Source: Bog-473 sp963791995
GTDB lineage: Bacteria > Actinomycetota > Acidimicrobiia > Acidimicrobiales > RAAP-2
NCBI GenBank assembly: GCA_963791995.1
Contig: CAWBUQ010000008.1
Coordinates: 186,001-250,000, forward strand
Direction: 5' to 3'
DNA length: 64,000 bases
Below, one piece after another: positions 8,168-17,577 of this stretch. The notes under the pieces are model-generated. The model was not told the DNA's origin, ran no database searches, and saw only the letters and a program-made list of their open reading frames with translations. The translations under genes and the position numbers were made by a program. Each line of letters starts with the position of its first letter. Position 1 is the stretch's first letter.

Positions 8168-9124
8168 ATGATTGCCACGCGCGGACTGACGAAGCGGTAC
8201 GGGAGCACGCTGGCTGTCGACGATCTCAGCTTCACCGTCAGCCCCGGTGTCGTGACGGGCTTCCTCGGGCCCAACGGATCCGGAAAGTCCACCACGATGC
8301 GGATGATCATGGGTCTGGACCTGCCGGACGCCGGATCGGCCACCGTCAACGGAATGCCGTACGCCGCGTTGCCCTGTCCCCTCCGTGAGGTGGGAGCCCT
8401 CCTCGACGCCAAGGCCTTCCACCCCGGCCGAACGGCCCGCAACCACCTCCGCTGCCTGGCGCAGACGAACGACATCGACGTCCGACGCGTCGACGAGATG
8501 CTCGACATGGTGGGGTTGACGTCGGTGGCCGATCGCCGTGCCGGAAAATTCTCTCTGGGCATGGGGCAGCGGTTGGGTATTGCCGCCGCGCTCTTGGGAG
8601 ATCCTGGCGTTCTGCTCTTCGACGAGCCCGTCAACGGTCTCGACCCTGAAGGCATCCGCTGGATCCGTCATCTGCTGCGCGACCTCGCCGCCCAGGGGCG
8701 CACGGTGCTCGTGTCGAGCCACCTCATCAACGAAATGGCTCTGACCGCACAGCGGCTGGTCGTGATCGGCCGTGGTGCCCTCATCGCTGACACGAGCGTG
8801 GAGGAATTCACGGCCCGCGGCCCGGAGGATTCGGTCCGCATCGTGACGCCGACGCCCCAACGCTTTGTCAGGGTGCTGTCCGAATCCGGGGCTCGTCCGA
8901 CGGTCGGAGAAGACGGTGCCATTTCCGTACGCGGGGTGCGCGCCGCTGACATCGGCGAGCTGGCAGCTCGCAGCTCGCTGACGGTGCACGAGCTGACACC
9001 GGTGCGTGCGTCACTCGAAGATGCATTCATGGAGCTGACGGAGAGCGCAGTGGACTATCGGTCCGAGCGCGACGGCCCCGTCATGTCCACCGCCACGTCG
9101 ATCCACGCAGAGGAGCGGTCATGA
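8168..9124 (+). CDS. ABC-2 type exporter ATP-binding protein
   Basis: This 318-residue ATPase is the first gene of a four-gene operon (ATPase, permease, sensor kinase, response regulator). The start is set by AAGGAG at 8157-8162, five bases before the ATG. Walker A is GPNGSGKST at 34-42, the signature is FSLGMGQRL near residue 132, Walker B is LLFDEPVNGLDPEG, and the switch is VSSHLINEM. The C-terminal 100 residues resemble the regulatory tail of antibiotic/drug exporter ATPases (DrrA/BcrA group). The gene stop overlaps the permease start (ATGA). Neighbouring two-component genes suggest expression in response to an envelope or antibiotic signal. Confidence 0.88.
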   Translation: MIATRGLTKRYGSTLAVDDLSFTVSPGVVTGFLGPNGSGKSTTMRMIMGLDLPDAGSATVNGMPYAALPCPLREVGALLDAKAFHPGRTARNHLRCLAQTNDIDVRRVDEMLDMVGLTSVADRRAGKFSLGMGQRLGIAAALLGDPGVLLFDEPVNGLDPEGIRWIRHLLRDLAAQGRTVLVSSHLINEMALTAQRLVVIGRGALIADTSVEEFTARGPEDSVRIVTPTPQRFVRVLSESGARPTVGEDGAISVRGVRAADIGELAARSSLTVHELTPVRASLEDAFMELTESAVDYRSERDGPVMSTATSIHAEERS

Positions 9125-9912
9125 CCTACGCAGTGACACTCGAGGCACCCCGGGCACGGGCGGATCTCGCCCACGCAGTCAGGGCCGAACGCACGAAGCT
9201 GCTCTCGCTGCGTTCGACCGTATGGGCCCTCCTCATTGCCCTGGGCGGAACGGCGCTCGTCAGTGACCTGTCGGCCCGCGGGGCCCGGCATCAAACGGCC
9301 GGCTTCTACCGCGGTTTCGATCCGACGAACACGGCGCTGGCGGGCCTGGCGCTCGGATCACTCGTGATCGGCGTCCTCGCCATCTTGTCGATGACAGGGG
9401 AATACGGCAGCGGCACCATCCGCTCGTCCTTGGCGGCCATACCCCGGCGGCCGGTCTTCTTCGCAGCCAAGGTGACGGTCATCGGCGCTGGTGCCCTGGG
9501 TGTGGGGCTGGCGATGAGCTTTCTTTCCTTTTTCGTGGGGCAAGCGGTGCTCTCCGGTGGAGCACCCACGGCGACGCTCGGCGACCCGGGCGTGTTGCGA
9601 GTCCTCATCGAATCGGGGGCCTACCTGGCCCTGCTCGCATTGTTCGGCCTCGGCCTGGGTGCGATCATCCGGCACAGTGCCGGGGCCATCGCGGCATTCG
9701 TCGGCTGCACGCTGTTGTTGCCGCTCTTGCTCCACAGCGTGCCCGACCATCTGGTGCGCTTCACCCCCGAGTCGATTTTCGCAAACTCGGTCGCCGACGT
9801 CGTCCCCACCTCGGGCGCGCTGAACAGTACGGAGGGGTTCTTGGTGATGGCTGGCTATGCAATGGCCGCTTTGGCCTTGGGCGGGCTGCTGCTCGTTCGG
9901 CGTGATGCATGA
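9121..9912 (+). CDS. ABC-2 type exporter permease
   Basis: This 263-residue membrane protein pairs with the ATPase just upstream. It has about six hydrophobic segments, starting after a cytoplasmic N-terminus with AVRAERTKLLSLRSTVWALL, a common ABC-2 permease entry (RAEWTKLRSVRSTWW-like). ILSMTGEYGSGTIRSSLAAIP is the conserved cytoplasmic stretch of this family. The start overlaps the ATPase stop, and the end overlaps the next gene by four bases. It presumably exports a drug, peptide or lipid. The substrate is not evident. Confidence 0.85.
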   Translation: MTYAVTLEAPRARADLAHAVRAERTKLLSLRSTVWALLIALGGTALVSDLSARGARHQTAGFYRGFDPTNTALAGLALGSLVIGVLAILSMTGEYGSGTIRSSLAAIPRRPVFFAAKVTVIGAGALGVGLAMSFLSFFVGQAVLSGGAPTATLGDPGVLRVLIESGAYLALLALFGLGLGAIIRHSAGAIAAFVGCTLLLPLLLHSVPDHLVRFTPESIFANSVADVVPTSGALNSTEGFLVMAGYAMAALALGGLLLVRRDA

Positions 9913-11302
9913 TGGTGGAACAGGCCGAGGACACTGACGTGCGTATCCGCGTGCGAGGCAGGGAGATGTCGGTCGCCATCACCGAAGAACAGGTGGAACT
10001 CCTCAAAGGCGTGGGCAGCCGCATCCTTCGCGAGCCGTTCACCAAGCGTCCATGGTCCGAGCTCGCCTTTTTCTTCTTGAGCGGGGGCCTCGCCGTGCTG
10101 GCGCTGGGCTTCGTCGGTCTCACCATGGTGACGGGCGTGGTGCTGGCCGTCACATTCTTCGGGCTCGGGATCCTCGCGTTGTCCTTGCGCTCCGCCGCGG
10201 GTTCGGCGGGTGGACACGCGGCCTGGCCCGGTCCATGCTCGGCGAGCAGGTGGACGACCCCGAGCCTTTCGTGAGCCGACCCGGCTTCCTCGGCTGGCTG
10301 CAGTCCGCCCTGCGTGATCGCGTCGGGTGGCGCGCCGTCGGCTACCTCGCCCTCAAGGTCCCGTGGACCGTCTTGGCCGTCTTCGTGGCCTTCAGCTTCT
10401 GGTGGGACGCGGCGGTGTGCATCCTCCACCCGTTCCTGAACTCCGGTGGCTCCGTGCCGGTCTTCGGGATTCCCCGGGCCCTCTTCCCCGATCACTTGTT
10501 CTCCGACGCTCCGTTCTCGTTCATCCACTCTGTGGGAGTCGTGATCGTCGGCGCCATCCTCCTGTTCGCCGCACCCTGGGTCATGCGCGGCTTCGTGAAC
10601 GTCGACCGTCTGCTCGTCCGCACCCTGCTCGGGCCTGATCCGGTCGCCCGCCGCGTCCGTACGTTGGAGCAGGCGCGGACGCAGACCGTCGACGCCTCGG
10701 CGGCGACGCTGCGACGGATCGAGCGCGACCTGCACGACGGCACTCAGGCCCAGTTGGTTGCGCTGGCCATGCGACTGGGCATGGCGAAGGAGAAACTCGA
10801 GGACCCCGAGCACATGGACCTGGCGCAGGTGCGCGCGCTGGTCGACGAAGCACACCGCGGGGCCAAGGAGGCGATCACCGAATTGCGCGACATCGCCCGC
10901 GGCATCCATCCACCCGCCCTCGACATCGGCCTGGAGGGGGCTCTGACCACCCTCGCCGCTCGCAGCGCGGTGCCGACCACGGTGGCCGTCGAACTGCGAA
11001 CCAGACCTTCACCGTCCATTGAGGCCATCGCCTACTACTGCGTGGCGGAGCTCCTGGCCAACGTCGCCCAACACGCGCTGGCTTCGCGGGCCTCGGTGTC
11101 CTGTGCCGAGCAGGGAGCCTGGCTCCGCCTCGTGGTACGCGACGACGGCCGCGGAGGTGCGCAACTCTCCACGCTCGGCTCGTCTTCGAGCGGTCTGGTC
11201 GGTCTGACCGAACGAGTCCGGGCCGTGGACGGACGGCTGTACATCACGAGCCCGCCCGGCGGACCCACCGTCGTCACCGTCGACCTCCCGCTCTCGGTTT
11301 GA
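9909..11302 (+). CDS. Sensor histidine kinase, NarL/HisKA_3 type (one apparent frameshift)
   Basis: This is the kinase partner of the response regulator at 11302. The N-terminal part (frame from 9909) has two hydrophobic segments near residues 55-95. The reading then moves to another frame near 10190 (a missing base or two extra), after which it continues RRGFGGWTRGLARSML, two more membrane segments, and the catalytic core. The H box is ERDLHDGTQAQL (the phospho-accepting His follows Asp-Leu), the N box is CVAELLANVAQHA, and the G box is VVRDDGRGGA plus GLVGLTERV. The fold matches kinases with a four-helix sensor domain common in actinobacteria. Total length is about 464 residues once corrected. 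The stop shares an A with the regulator ATG (TGATG). Confidence 0.82.
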
Positions 11303-11958
11303 TGGTTGGCGCCCTCCGCATCGCCATCGCGGAAGATTCGGCCATCCTGCGTGACGGCCTCGTCCAGCTCCTCGTCGACCGCAACTTCGTCATCACCGGA
11401 GCCGTCGGGGACCCTGCCTCGCTCCGCAGCTCTATCGCGCAGAATCCGCCCGACGTGGCGGTGATCGACATCCGGATGCCGCCCACGTTCACCGACGAGG
11501 GCCTGCGCCTCGCGCTCGAGCTCCGGTCCCGTTACGAGGGGTTGGGCATCCTCTTGTTCTCCCAGTACATCGAGACGCGCTACGCGGCGGACCTCTTGGC
11601 GGACGACGCCTCGGGCATCGGGTACCTCCTCAAGGACCGCGTTGCCGACGTCGCAGACTTCGTCGAGGCGCTCGAGCGGGTCGCCGTAGGAGGCACTGCA
11701 TTGGATCCCGAGGTCGTCACCCAGCTCTTCGGTGCCACGCGCCGATCCGACTCCCTGACCACGCTGACCGCGCGCGAACGCGAAGTCCTCTCCCTCATGG
11801 CGGAGGGTCGGTCGAACGCCGCCATCGCGAAGGCGATGGTGGTCAGCGAGGGCGCCGTCGAGAAGCACGTGGCGAACATCTTCGCCAAGCTCGACCTTCC
11901 GGTCTCCGAGCACGACCACCGCCGAGTGCTCGCCGTGCTGCGGTTCCTCGAGTCCTGA
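11302..11958 (+). CDS. Response regulator, NarL/LuxR family
   Basis: This 218-residue DNA-binding regulator has a receiver domain with acidic pair E11-D12, phosphorylation site D56 (VIDIRMPP) and the conserved Lys in YLLKDR. A LuxR-type helix-turn-helix is near 150-205, with LTAREREVLSLMAEGRSNAAIA and VEKHVANIFAKL (written in parts). The ATG at 11302 directly overlaps the kinase stop. The partner is the kinase upstream, and the likely target is its own exporter operon (8168-11958), as in other exporter/two-component units. No operator could be identified. Confidence 0.9.
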   Translation: MVGALRIAIAEDSAILRDGLVQLLVDRNFVITGAVGDPASLRSSIAQNPPDVAVIDIRMPPTFTDEGLRLALELRSRYEGLGILLFSQYIETRYAADLLADDASGIGYLLKDRVADVADFVEALERVAVGGTALDPEVVTQLFGATRRSDSLTTLTAREREVLSLMAEGRSNAAIAKAMVVSEGAVEKHVANIFAKLDLPVSEHDHRRVLAVLRFLES

Positions 11959-11971
11959 CGCATGGCGACGT

Positions 11972-12655
11972 TCACACGCCTGCCAGCGCGGCCACACCTT
12001 CCCGGAGAAATTCGAGACACGCCGGAGCACCGGGCACCAGCGAGCGGGGAGCGTAGGCGCCGAAAGGCGCATTCCAGTACGCCGGATCCCCTGGGCGTTC
12101 GTCCCCCCAGGGCCCGACGTAGACATAGGGCTCCGGCGAGAACGAGTCTCCCGGGGAGAAGCCCAGGGTGAACCCGAGGCTCGGACGCAGCTCGACCTCG
12201 GTCGCCACATCGAAATGCTCGGGCCACAGCTGCACGGTGGAGCGGCTCTGGGGGGTCGGAAGTCCGGACAGGGCCTGGTCCAACACCCGCCAGCCGAGAT
12301 CGAACCAGCCGTAGAGCGCGTCGAGCTCGTCCGGGGCCAGGGAGAGTGCGTCGTCGGCGGCGCCGAGCGGCGGGGTGTCGGGACCCGCGGAGAACTCGAT
12401 GGCCAGGTCGGCCCCGGCGAACTGCGCCAACGCCGCCAGCGTCGAGCCCTCAATCGACACCGACCACGAATCGCCACCCACCTCGCGGACGAGAGCCGTT
12501 CCCGCGAGGCGCAGCACTTCGGGTTGCGGACCGAACGCGGGCGTGGCCAACCCGCCGGGGCTGGCGCGCAAGCCGAAATGGCCGCTGACCTCGAAGCGCC
12601 GACGGCCCATCACGTGGGCCGCGATCCGGTGGAGGTCGGCCAGCGTCGTGTCCAT
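11972..12655 (-). CDS. Conserved hypothetical protein (about 227 aa)
   Basis: I recognise this only as a conserved actinobacterial protein without known function. From ATG 12655 it reads MDTTLADLHRIAAHVMGRRR, then FGLRASPGGLATPAFG, and ends with PYVYVGPWGDERPGDPAYWN and APFGAYAPRSLV. It has no signal peptide, membrane segment or obvious catalytic motif, and looks like a soluble alpha/beta protein. A start at 12691 would add 12 residues with CPGC. It converges with the response regulator gene (13 bases apart) and diverges from the patatin gene. Confidence 0.7.
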   Translation of the reverse strand: MDTTLADLHRIAAHVMGRRRFEVSGHFGLRASPGGLATPAFGPQPEVLRLAGTALVREVGGDSWSVSIEGSTLAALAQFAGADLAIEFSAGPDTPPLGAADDALSLAPDELDALYGWFDLGWRVLDQALSGLPTPQSRSTVQLWPEHFDVATEVELRPSLGFTLGFSPGDSFSPEPYVYVGPWGDERPGDPAYWNAPFGAYAPRSLVPGAPACLEFLREGVAALAGV

Positions 12656-12872
12656 GCAGCCAGGACAGTAACGGCGGTGCGCCCCGATCATGCGGCCGCC
12701 GCCTCGCAGCCGTCTGAACCGGGAGCGCAGGACCTCGAGCCACGATCGGCGTCGTCAGCAGGGACTTTCGCCGGTTGCAGACGCACTGGACCACGGCCAC
12801 ACGGGGGCTCTGGCACACCGAAGGGTGCGTTTCGACGGTGGAGGGCGGCGCCGGCGGGGTAGAAAAGGGTCC

Positions 12873-13895
12873 ATGAAGGTGATCCGCGGCGGATTCGCCA
12901 ACCGGAGGACTCCACAGATCGGGCTCGTGCTCGGCGCCGGTGGCGTCGTCGGTCAGGCCTACCAGGCCGGGGTGCTCGCCGCCCTCCAGCGAGAGACCGG
13001 CTGGGATCCCCGCGACGCGACGGTCGTGGTCGGGACGTCAGCCGGCTCCGTCACCGGGGCCGCGTTGCGCGTCGGGGTACCCGCCACGGACCTGGCCGCG
13101 TCGCTCTACGGCGCGCCGACGTCGCGGCGGGGCGGCGCGATCCTGCGACGCATCCTTCCCGACGACGCCGGACCGCTCCCGACGCCGTCGGTGCTCTCGC
13201 TGTTCCGTCCCTGGGCCTTGCCGTCGACCGCGCTGATCGTGCGCTCCCTGCGCCGGCCGCTCGCCTTCCGACCCGAGGTGGCCGCGATGACGCTGGTGCC
13301 ACGCGGCCAGGTCGACATCTCGGAGCGAGCCCACGGTCTCGACGCGCACATCGGTGACCGCTGGCCCGACGGGTTGCGCATCTGCGCGGCACGCCGCGCC
13401 GACGGTGGCCGCGTCGTCTTCGGCCGCCCTGGCTCTCCTCCGACCCGTCTCGCTCCTGCCGTGCTCGCGTCCTGCGCAATCCCCGGGTACTTCACTCCGG
13501 TGACGATCGGCGGTACCGAATACGTGGACGGCGGCGTCCACTCGGTCACCAACGCCGACGTCCTCAAGAACGAGGGCCTTGACCTCGTGGTCGTGATCTC
13601 GTCCCTCTCGGCCGCACACGGAGCCGCCAACGGCGCAGACGGATGGTTGCGCCGAACCGTGCACCGCCGGATGGGCCGTGAGATCGCGCGCCTCGAGGAG
13701 GCTGGAACGGCCGTGATCTGCCTCGAGCCCGGCGCCACGACCCGCCGGGTGATGGGGCTGCGCGCTATGGCCGAAGACCGGGGTCCGGCCGTCATCGAAG
13801 CGGCCTACGAGGAAACCCGCCGGCGCATCGTGGCCACGCCGTTCTTGGCCTCGCTCGGAGAGCCCCTGGCGACCTCGACCGGGACGGCCGGCTGA
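12873..13895 (+). CDS. Patatin-like phospholipase
   Basis: This 340-residue acyl hydrolase of the patatin/RssA family has a Ser-Asp dyad. The oxyanion-hole motif is VLGAGGVVGQAYQAG (near residues 19-33), the nucleophile elbow is GTSAGS, and the catalytic Asp is in YVDGGV. Patatins cleave acyl chains from phospho- or neutral lipids. The ATG at 12873 follows AAAAGGG. The neighbouring wax ester synthase/DGAT gene makes a role in storage-lipid turnover plausible, but this is inference. It is a single-domain protein with no membrane segment. Confidence 0.88.
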   Translation: MKVIRGGFANRRTPQIGLVLGAGGVVGQAYQAGVLAALQRETGWDPRDATVVVGTSAGSVTGAALRVGVPATDLAASLYGAPTSRRGGAILRRILPDDAGPLPTPSVLSLFRPWALPSTALIVRSLRRPLAFRPEVAAMTLVPRGQVDISERAHGLDAHIGDRWPDGLRICAARRADGGRVVFGRPGSPPTRLAPAVLASCAIPGYFTPVTIGGTEYVDGGVHSVTNADVLKNEGLDLVVVISSLSAAHGAANGADGWLRRTVHRRMGREIARLEEAGTAVICLEPGATTRRVMGLRAMAEDRGPAVIEAAYEETRRRIVATPFLASLGEPLATSTGTAG

Positions 13896-13956
13896 CCCGG
13901 GAAGCCGGGGACGGCCGGTAGTAGCCTGCCTCCAGCCGACCGCGAAGGGAGGGTGG

Positions 13957-15366
13957 ATGGGTCCTGACCGCCTGAGCCCCCTGGACGCCTCGTTCCTCCA
14001 CATCGAGGACCACGTGTCACACATGCACATCGCGTCGGTGACGATCTTCGAAGGACCGCCGCCGCCGTTCGCCGACATCGTCGAGATGATCGACGCCAAA
14101 TTGGACCTCGTCCCGCGTTATCGCCAGAAGGTGAGATCCGTTCCCTTCGAGCTCGGAAGACCGGTGTGGGTCGACGACCCGCACTTCAACATCGAGTACC
14201 ACGTGCGTCACACTGCTCTCCCCTCCCCGGGCGGGGAGAGCGAGCTCCGCAAGCTGGTTGGCCGGGTCATGGCGCAGCAGCTCGACCGCTCCAAGCCACT
14301 GTGGGAGGTCTGGGTCGTCGAAGGGCTCGACGACGATCGCTGGGCCATCCTGGCCAAGACGCATCACGCCCTGGTCGACGGCGTGTCGGGTACGGACCTC
14401 TTGGCCGTCATCATGGATCTCTCGGCTGAAGCGGAACGGCCACCGGCGTCCACGTGGGCTCCCCACCCCGAGCCTTCCAACCTCGAACTGGTCGTGGACG
14501 CGCTCGAGAATTTCGTGCTCTCCCCCTATGAGCAGCTGCGGGCGGCGCGGGCCCAGACTCGGGTGTTGCGACGTGTCGCCGGCTACGCCGTCGAGGTCGC
14601 GAGCGGACTGTTCTCCTTGAGTGGCCTCGTCCGCCCGATGCCGCTCTCGAGCCTGAACGGCCCGCTCGGCCCGCACCGGCGCTACGCGTGGGCGTCGACC
14701 TCGGTCGAGGACATCAAGCGCATACGCAAGTCGCTCGGCGGGACCTTCAACGACGTCGTGCTGGCCTGCATCACAAACGGGTTCCGCGAGCTGCTCTTGT
14801 CCCGCGACGAGAACGTGGAACGCGTCGTACGCACGTTGGTTCCCGTTTCGGTGCGGGCGCGCGACGCCACCGGGAAGGCCATCGGCGACGGGACCTATGA
14901 GAACAAGGTGTCGGCCATGTTCGCCGAGCTCCCCGTCGACATCGACGATCCCGTGCTCCGGCTGCACACGATCACCGAGCAGATGAAGGACCTCAAGGAT
15001 TCCCGGCAGGCGGTGGCGGGCGAGGCGCTCACCTCAATGTCGGGCTTCGCGCCGCCGATGCTGCTTGCTCTCGGAATGCGGTTGGCGACGCGCGCCGGTC
15101 AGCGCAACGTCAACACGGTCACGACCAACGTGCCGGGTCCCCAGTTCCCGCTGTTCGCCGCGGGACGCCGGATGATCCGGGCGTTCCCCTACGTGCCGCT
15201 CGGTGGTCAGATCCGGCTCGGCATCGCCATCTTCTCCTACGACGGTGAGGTGAACTTCGGCATCACCGGTGACTACGACTCGACGGAGGACATCGATGTC
15301 CTGGCCGGTGGCATCGAAGACGGCATGACGCAGATGATCAAGGCCTGCGAACAACCGGCAAGCTGA
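13957..15366 (+). CDS. Wax ester synthase/acyl-CoA:diacylglycerol acyltransferase (WS/DGAT)
   Basis: This 469-residue acyltransferase uses acyl-CoA to esterify diacylglycerol or fatty alcohol, making triacylglycerol or wax. The active-site HHxxxDG is H136-H137-A-L-V-D141-G142 (THHALVDG). The N-terminal PLDASFLHIED and the C-terminal NVPGPQFPLF are family hallmarks, and the length is normal (450-490). The start ATG has GAAGGGAGGG upstream. Actinobacteria often store triacylglycerol through such enzymes. The window has one copy, separated from the patatin gene by 61 bases on the same strand. Confidence 0.92.
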   Translation: MGPDRLSPLDASFLHIEDHVSHMHIASVTIFEGPPPPFADIVEMIDAKLDLVPRYRQKVRSVPFELGRPVWVDDPHFNIEYHVRHTALPSPGGESELRKLVGRVMAQQLDRSKPLWEVWVVEGLDDDRWAILAKTHHALVDGVSGTDLLAVIMDLSAEAERPPASTWAPHPEPSNLELVVDALENFVLSPYEQLRAARAQTRVLRRVAGYAVEVASGLFSLSGLVRPMPLSSLNGPLGPHRRYAWASTSVEDIKRIRKSLGGTFNDVVLACITNGFRELLLSRDENVERVVRTLVPVSVRARDATGKAIGDGTYENKVSAMFAELPVDIDDPVLRLHTITEQMKDLKDSRQAVAGEALTSMSGFAPPMLLALGMRLATRAGQRNVNTVTTNVPGPQFPLFAAGRRMIRAFPYVPLGGQIRLGIAIFSYDGEVNFGITGDYDSTEDIDVLAGGIEDGMTQMIKACEQPAS

Positions 15367-15373
15367 GCACCTC

Positions 15374-15866
15374 TCAATCGGAGTAGGCGAGGATGCCGGC
15401 CACTTCGTCCTCAATGTAGCGACGCAGGTCCGAGACGATGACCCGTTCGACTGACCGCCCGACGATCGGCGCGTGCACGGAGAGGTCGCCTTCGACGCGA
15501 ACGAGCGTCGAGCCCGGCGACTGGCCATCGGTGAAGCGATAGGTCCCGCTCGCAGTCAGCCGGCCCGGGTAGTGGTCGGGGACGCACCTGCCACACTGTC
15601 CGCGCCTCGGAGGCGTAGACCTCGGTCCGCGTGACCCACGACAGTTTGGCGGGGTCCACGACGGCGCGCACGGCCGGCGACACCGAGCCGGTGAATGCGA
15701 ACCTCACCGCAATGACGACATGGGATCCCGCGTCAGCATGGTCCACGACGCCGCGCACCTCGATGTCGTCTCGTGGCGCACGACCTTCGTAGAAACCTGG
15801 GGAACCGTAAGCAGCGATCGCTCGGGCCGGCGCGACCGCAGCCTCCTGTTCAACCGCGAATTTCAC
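15374..15866 (-). CDS. DUF2505-type (START/SRPBCC-like) protein, one apparent frameshift
   Basis: This small soluble protein of about 163 residues is likely to have a lipid-binding START-like fold. It begins MKFAVEQEAAVAPARAIAAY and runs cleanly to VWQVRP. At the GGGG run 15578-15581 the frame then breaks, and dropping one base restores DHYPGRLTASGTYRF and VEGDLSVHAPIVG, ending AGILAYSD with the stop at 15374. DUF2505 members are common in actinobacteria and of unknown function. The ATG overlaps the stop of the PPOX gene (ATGA at 15863), so the two are translationally coupled. Confidence 0.75.
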
Positions 15867-16363
15867 GCAGACGCGGGGCGAGTCGAGGGCAAGCCGAGCT
15901 TGCGGTGGTCCCAGCTCACGGTGCGCTCCACATGAAGCTTGACGGCCACGCGCTTGTGCAACATGGTCTCAATGAAGGGCTTCAACTCCTCGGTATAGGG
16001 CGCGTAGTAGCGCTCGAACACGCTCACACCGAGCGTCCATAACTCGTCGGGGTCGTCCACGATCTCAGCCCTGCCCACCAGCTCGACGCCACGGAGCTCC
16101 TCGTAGTAGTCGCCGTCCTCGAAGAGCAGGGTCAGGCGGGGATCCCGGCGCAGGTTCTGGACCTTTTGCGACTTCGCCTTGGTCTCCACCGTCACACAGC
16201 CGTCGAGGAAGCCGTACCACATCGCCACCGCGTGAATGGATCCGTCGGCCGAAATGGAGCACATCGTCATCGCCCGGCGTTCCCCAAGGAAGGACTCGAC
16301 CTCTTCGGGTGTCATCTGGATTTTCTTGCGCTGGTTCACGCCGTGGCCCATGGCCTCGGTCAT
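15863..16363 (-). CDS. PPOX-fold flavin/F420-dependent oxidoreductase
   Basis: This 166-residue protein belongs to the pyridoxamine 5-phosphate oxidase-like split-barrel family. Typical features are TPEEVESFLGERRAMTMCSI at the start of the fold, HAVAMWYGFLDG, KSQKVQNLRRDPRLTLLFED and VELVGRAEIVDDPD. Actinobacterial relatives use FMN or F420 to reduce small substrates or sequester the cofactor. Which cofactor is used here is not decidable from sequence. ATG 16363 is the first of several possible starts. It is followed on the same strand by the coupled DUF2505 gene. Confidence 0.82.
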   Translation of the reverse strand: MTEAMGHGVNQRKKIQMTPEEVESFLGERRAMTMCSISADGSIHAVAMWYGFLDGCVTVETKAKSQKVQNLRRDPRLTLLFEDGDYYEELRGVELVGRAEIVDDPDELWTLGVSVFERYYAPYTEELKPFIETMLHKRVAVKLHVERTVSWDHRKLGLPSTRPASA

Positions 16364-16793
16364 CGGGCACCTCCCATGTACGTGTCACGGGAGCGTACTG
16401 CTGGGTGCAGGGCGACGAGGAGTAAGAGTTCATCTTCAGCACACTTGTTGGTTGCAACGCTTTCACGGCACGTTCACCTCGGCTCCCTAGCGTGAGGCCC
16501 GATGGCGAACGCTGATCAGCACATGGGTCACGGCGATCGGGGCCACCGTTCCAGCCCCGTTGCCGGTCGCCATCACGGCCAGGAGTCCCTGGCCGAGGTC
16601 ATCATGATCCGACCGGAGCGCTTACACCGCCCCGGAATCATCGGATCGTTGGTAGCAGTCGCGCGGGTGATCGCCTCCCCGCGTGTCCAGGCGACGCCGG
16701 CGCGCACAACCCCCCGTCCGCCGTCGTCGCCTGCCTCTCTCTGTGTGATGCCGCCCCGGGTTCCGCACGACGCTGCCTGAGGCGGAATCGGGC
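16364..16793. other. Gene-poor region between divergent genes
   Basis: These 430 bases separate the minus-strand PPOX gene from the plus-strand response regulator. A GTTGCAAC palindrome (in 16451-16460) sits between the two. A frame at 16502-16780 is open but has Arg/Pro/His-rich composition and no family resemblance, so I do not call it. No RNA gene or repeat is visible. Confidence 0.3.
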
Positions 16794-17540
16794 GTGGCGG
16801 TAGTGAATGCACAGGCGGCCGCGGGCCGCCCTCCCTTCGCCGGACCCTCGCGCGACAACCGCCCGCTGGTGCTCGTCGTCGATGACGAAGAGTCGTACCG
16901 CCAGGCGCTGGCTTCGGGGCTGACGCGGGAGGGCTTCACCGTTGAGTCGGCTGGTGACGGCCACGAGGCGCTCCGCTTGTTCCATCGGGTGCACCCGGAC
17001 CTCGTACTGCTCGACGTCATGTTGCCCGACCAGTCCGGGATCGAGATTTGCCAGCAGATGCGCAGCCTGAAGCCCGTGCCGATCATCATGGTCACCGCGC
17101 GCGATTCCGAGGTGGACATCGTACTCGGGCTCGAGCTCGGCGCCAGTGACTACGTGGCCAAACCGTTCCGGTTGCGCGAACTGGTCGCCCGCATGCGAGC
17201 CGTCCTGCGGCGCGGCGTCGCAGTGGCCGAACATCACGAGGAGGTCCTGGCCGTCGGGCCGGTGCGTCTCGACGCCGGGCGTCGCGAGGTGATGGTCAAC
17301 GGGACTCCCGTCGACCTCTCCCGCAAGGAGTTCGACCTCCTGGCGCTGCTCATGTCGCACAGCGGCCAGGTCGTCACTCGGGACTGGTGTATCGATCGGC
17401 TGTGGTGGGACCAGGAGCTCACCGACACCCGGACGCTCGACACGCACATCAAGCGCCTGCGTCGCAAGATCGAACCTGATCCGGCAAACCCTCGCCACCT
17501 GGTCACGGTGCGGGGAGTCGGGTTCCGCTTCGAGGCCTAG
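16794..17540 (+). CDS. Response regulator, OmpR/RegX3 family (orphan)
   Basis: This 248-residue regulator has a receiver with D30-D31, phospho-site D74 (LLDVMLPDQSG) and Lys in YVAKPFRLREL, plus a winged-helix DNA-binding domain (LSRKEFDLLALLM, then TLDTHIKRLRRKIEPDP and VRGVGFRFEA). It resembles RegX3/MtrA-type regulators. The first 20 residues form a short unstructured extension, and GTG 16794 is the first start. No kinase gene is next to it, so its partner is elsewhere. The peroxiredoxin gene 37 bases downstream may be read from the same transcript. Confidence 0.9.
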   Translation: MAVVNAQAAAGRPPFAGPSRDNRPLVLVVDDEESYRQALASGLTREGFTVESAGDGHEALRLFHRVHPDLVLLDVMLPDQSGIEICQQMRSLKPVPIIMVTARDSEVDIVLGLELGASDYVAKPFRLRELVARMRAVLRRGVAVAEHHEEVLAVGPVRLDAGRREVMVNGTPVDLSRKEFDLLALLMSHSGQVVTRDWCIDRLWWDQELTDTRTLDTHIKRLRRKIEPDPANPRHLVTVRGVGFRFEA

Positions 17541-17577
17541 CTCGGCACGAATCGGGGTTCCGTTCTACATTGAGCGG

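Noticed and set aside
16502..16780. Possible 92-aa gene in the 16.4-16.8 kb gap
   Set aside because: Composition is Arg/Pro/His-rich with no SD, no domain and no plausible operon partner.
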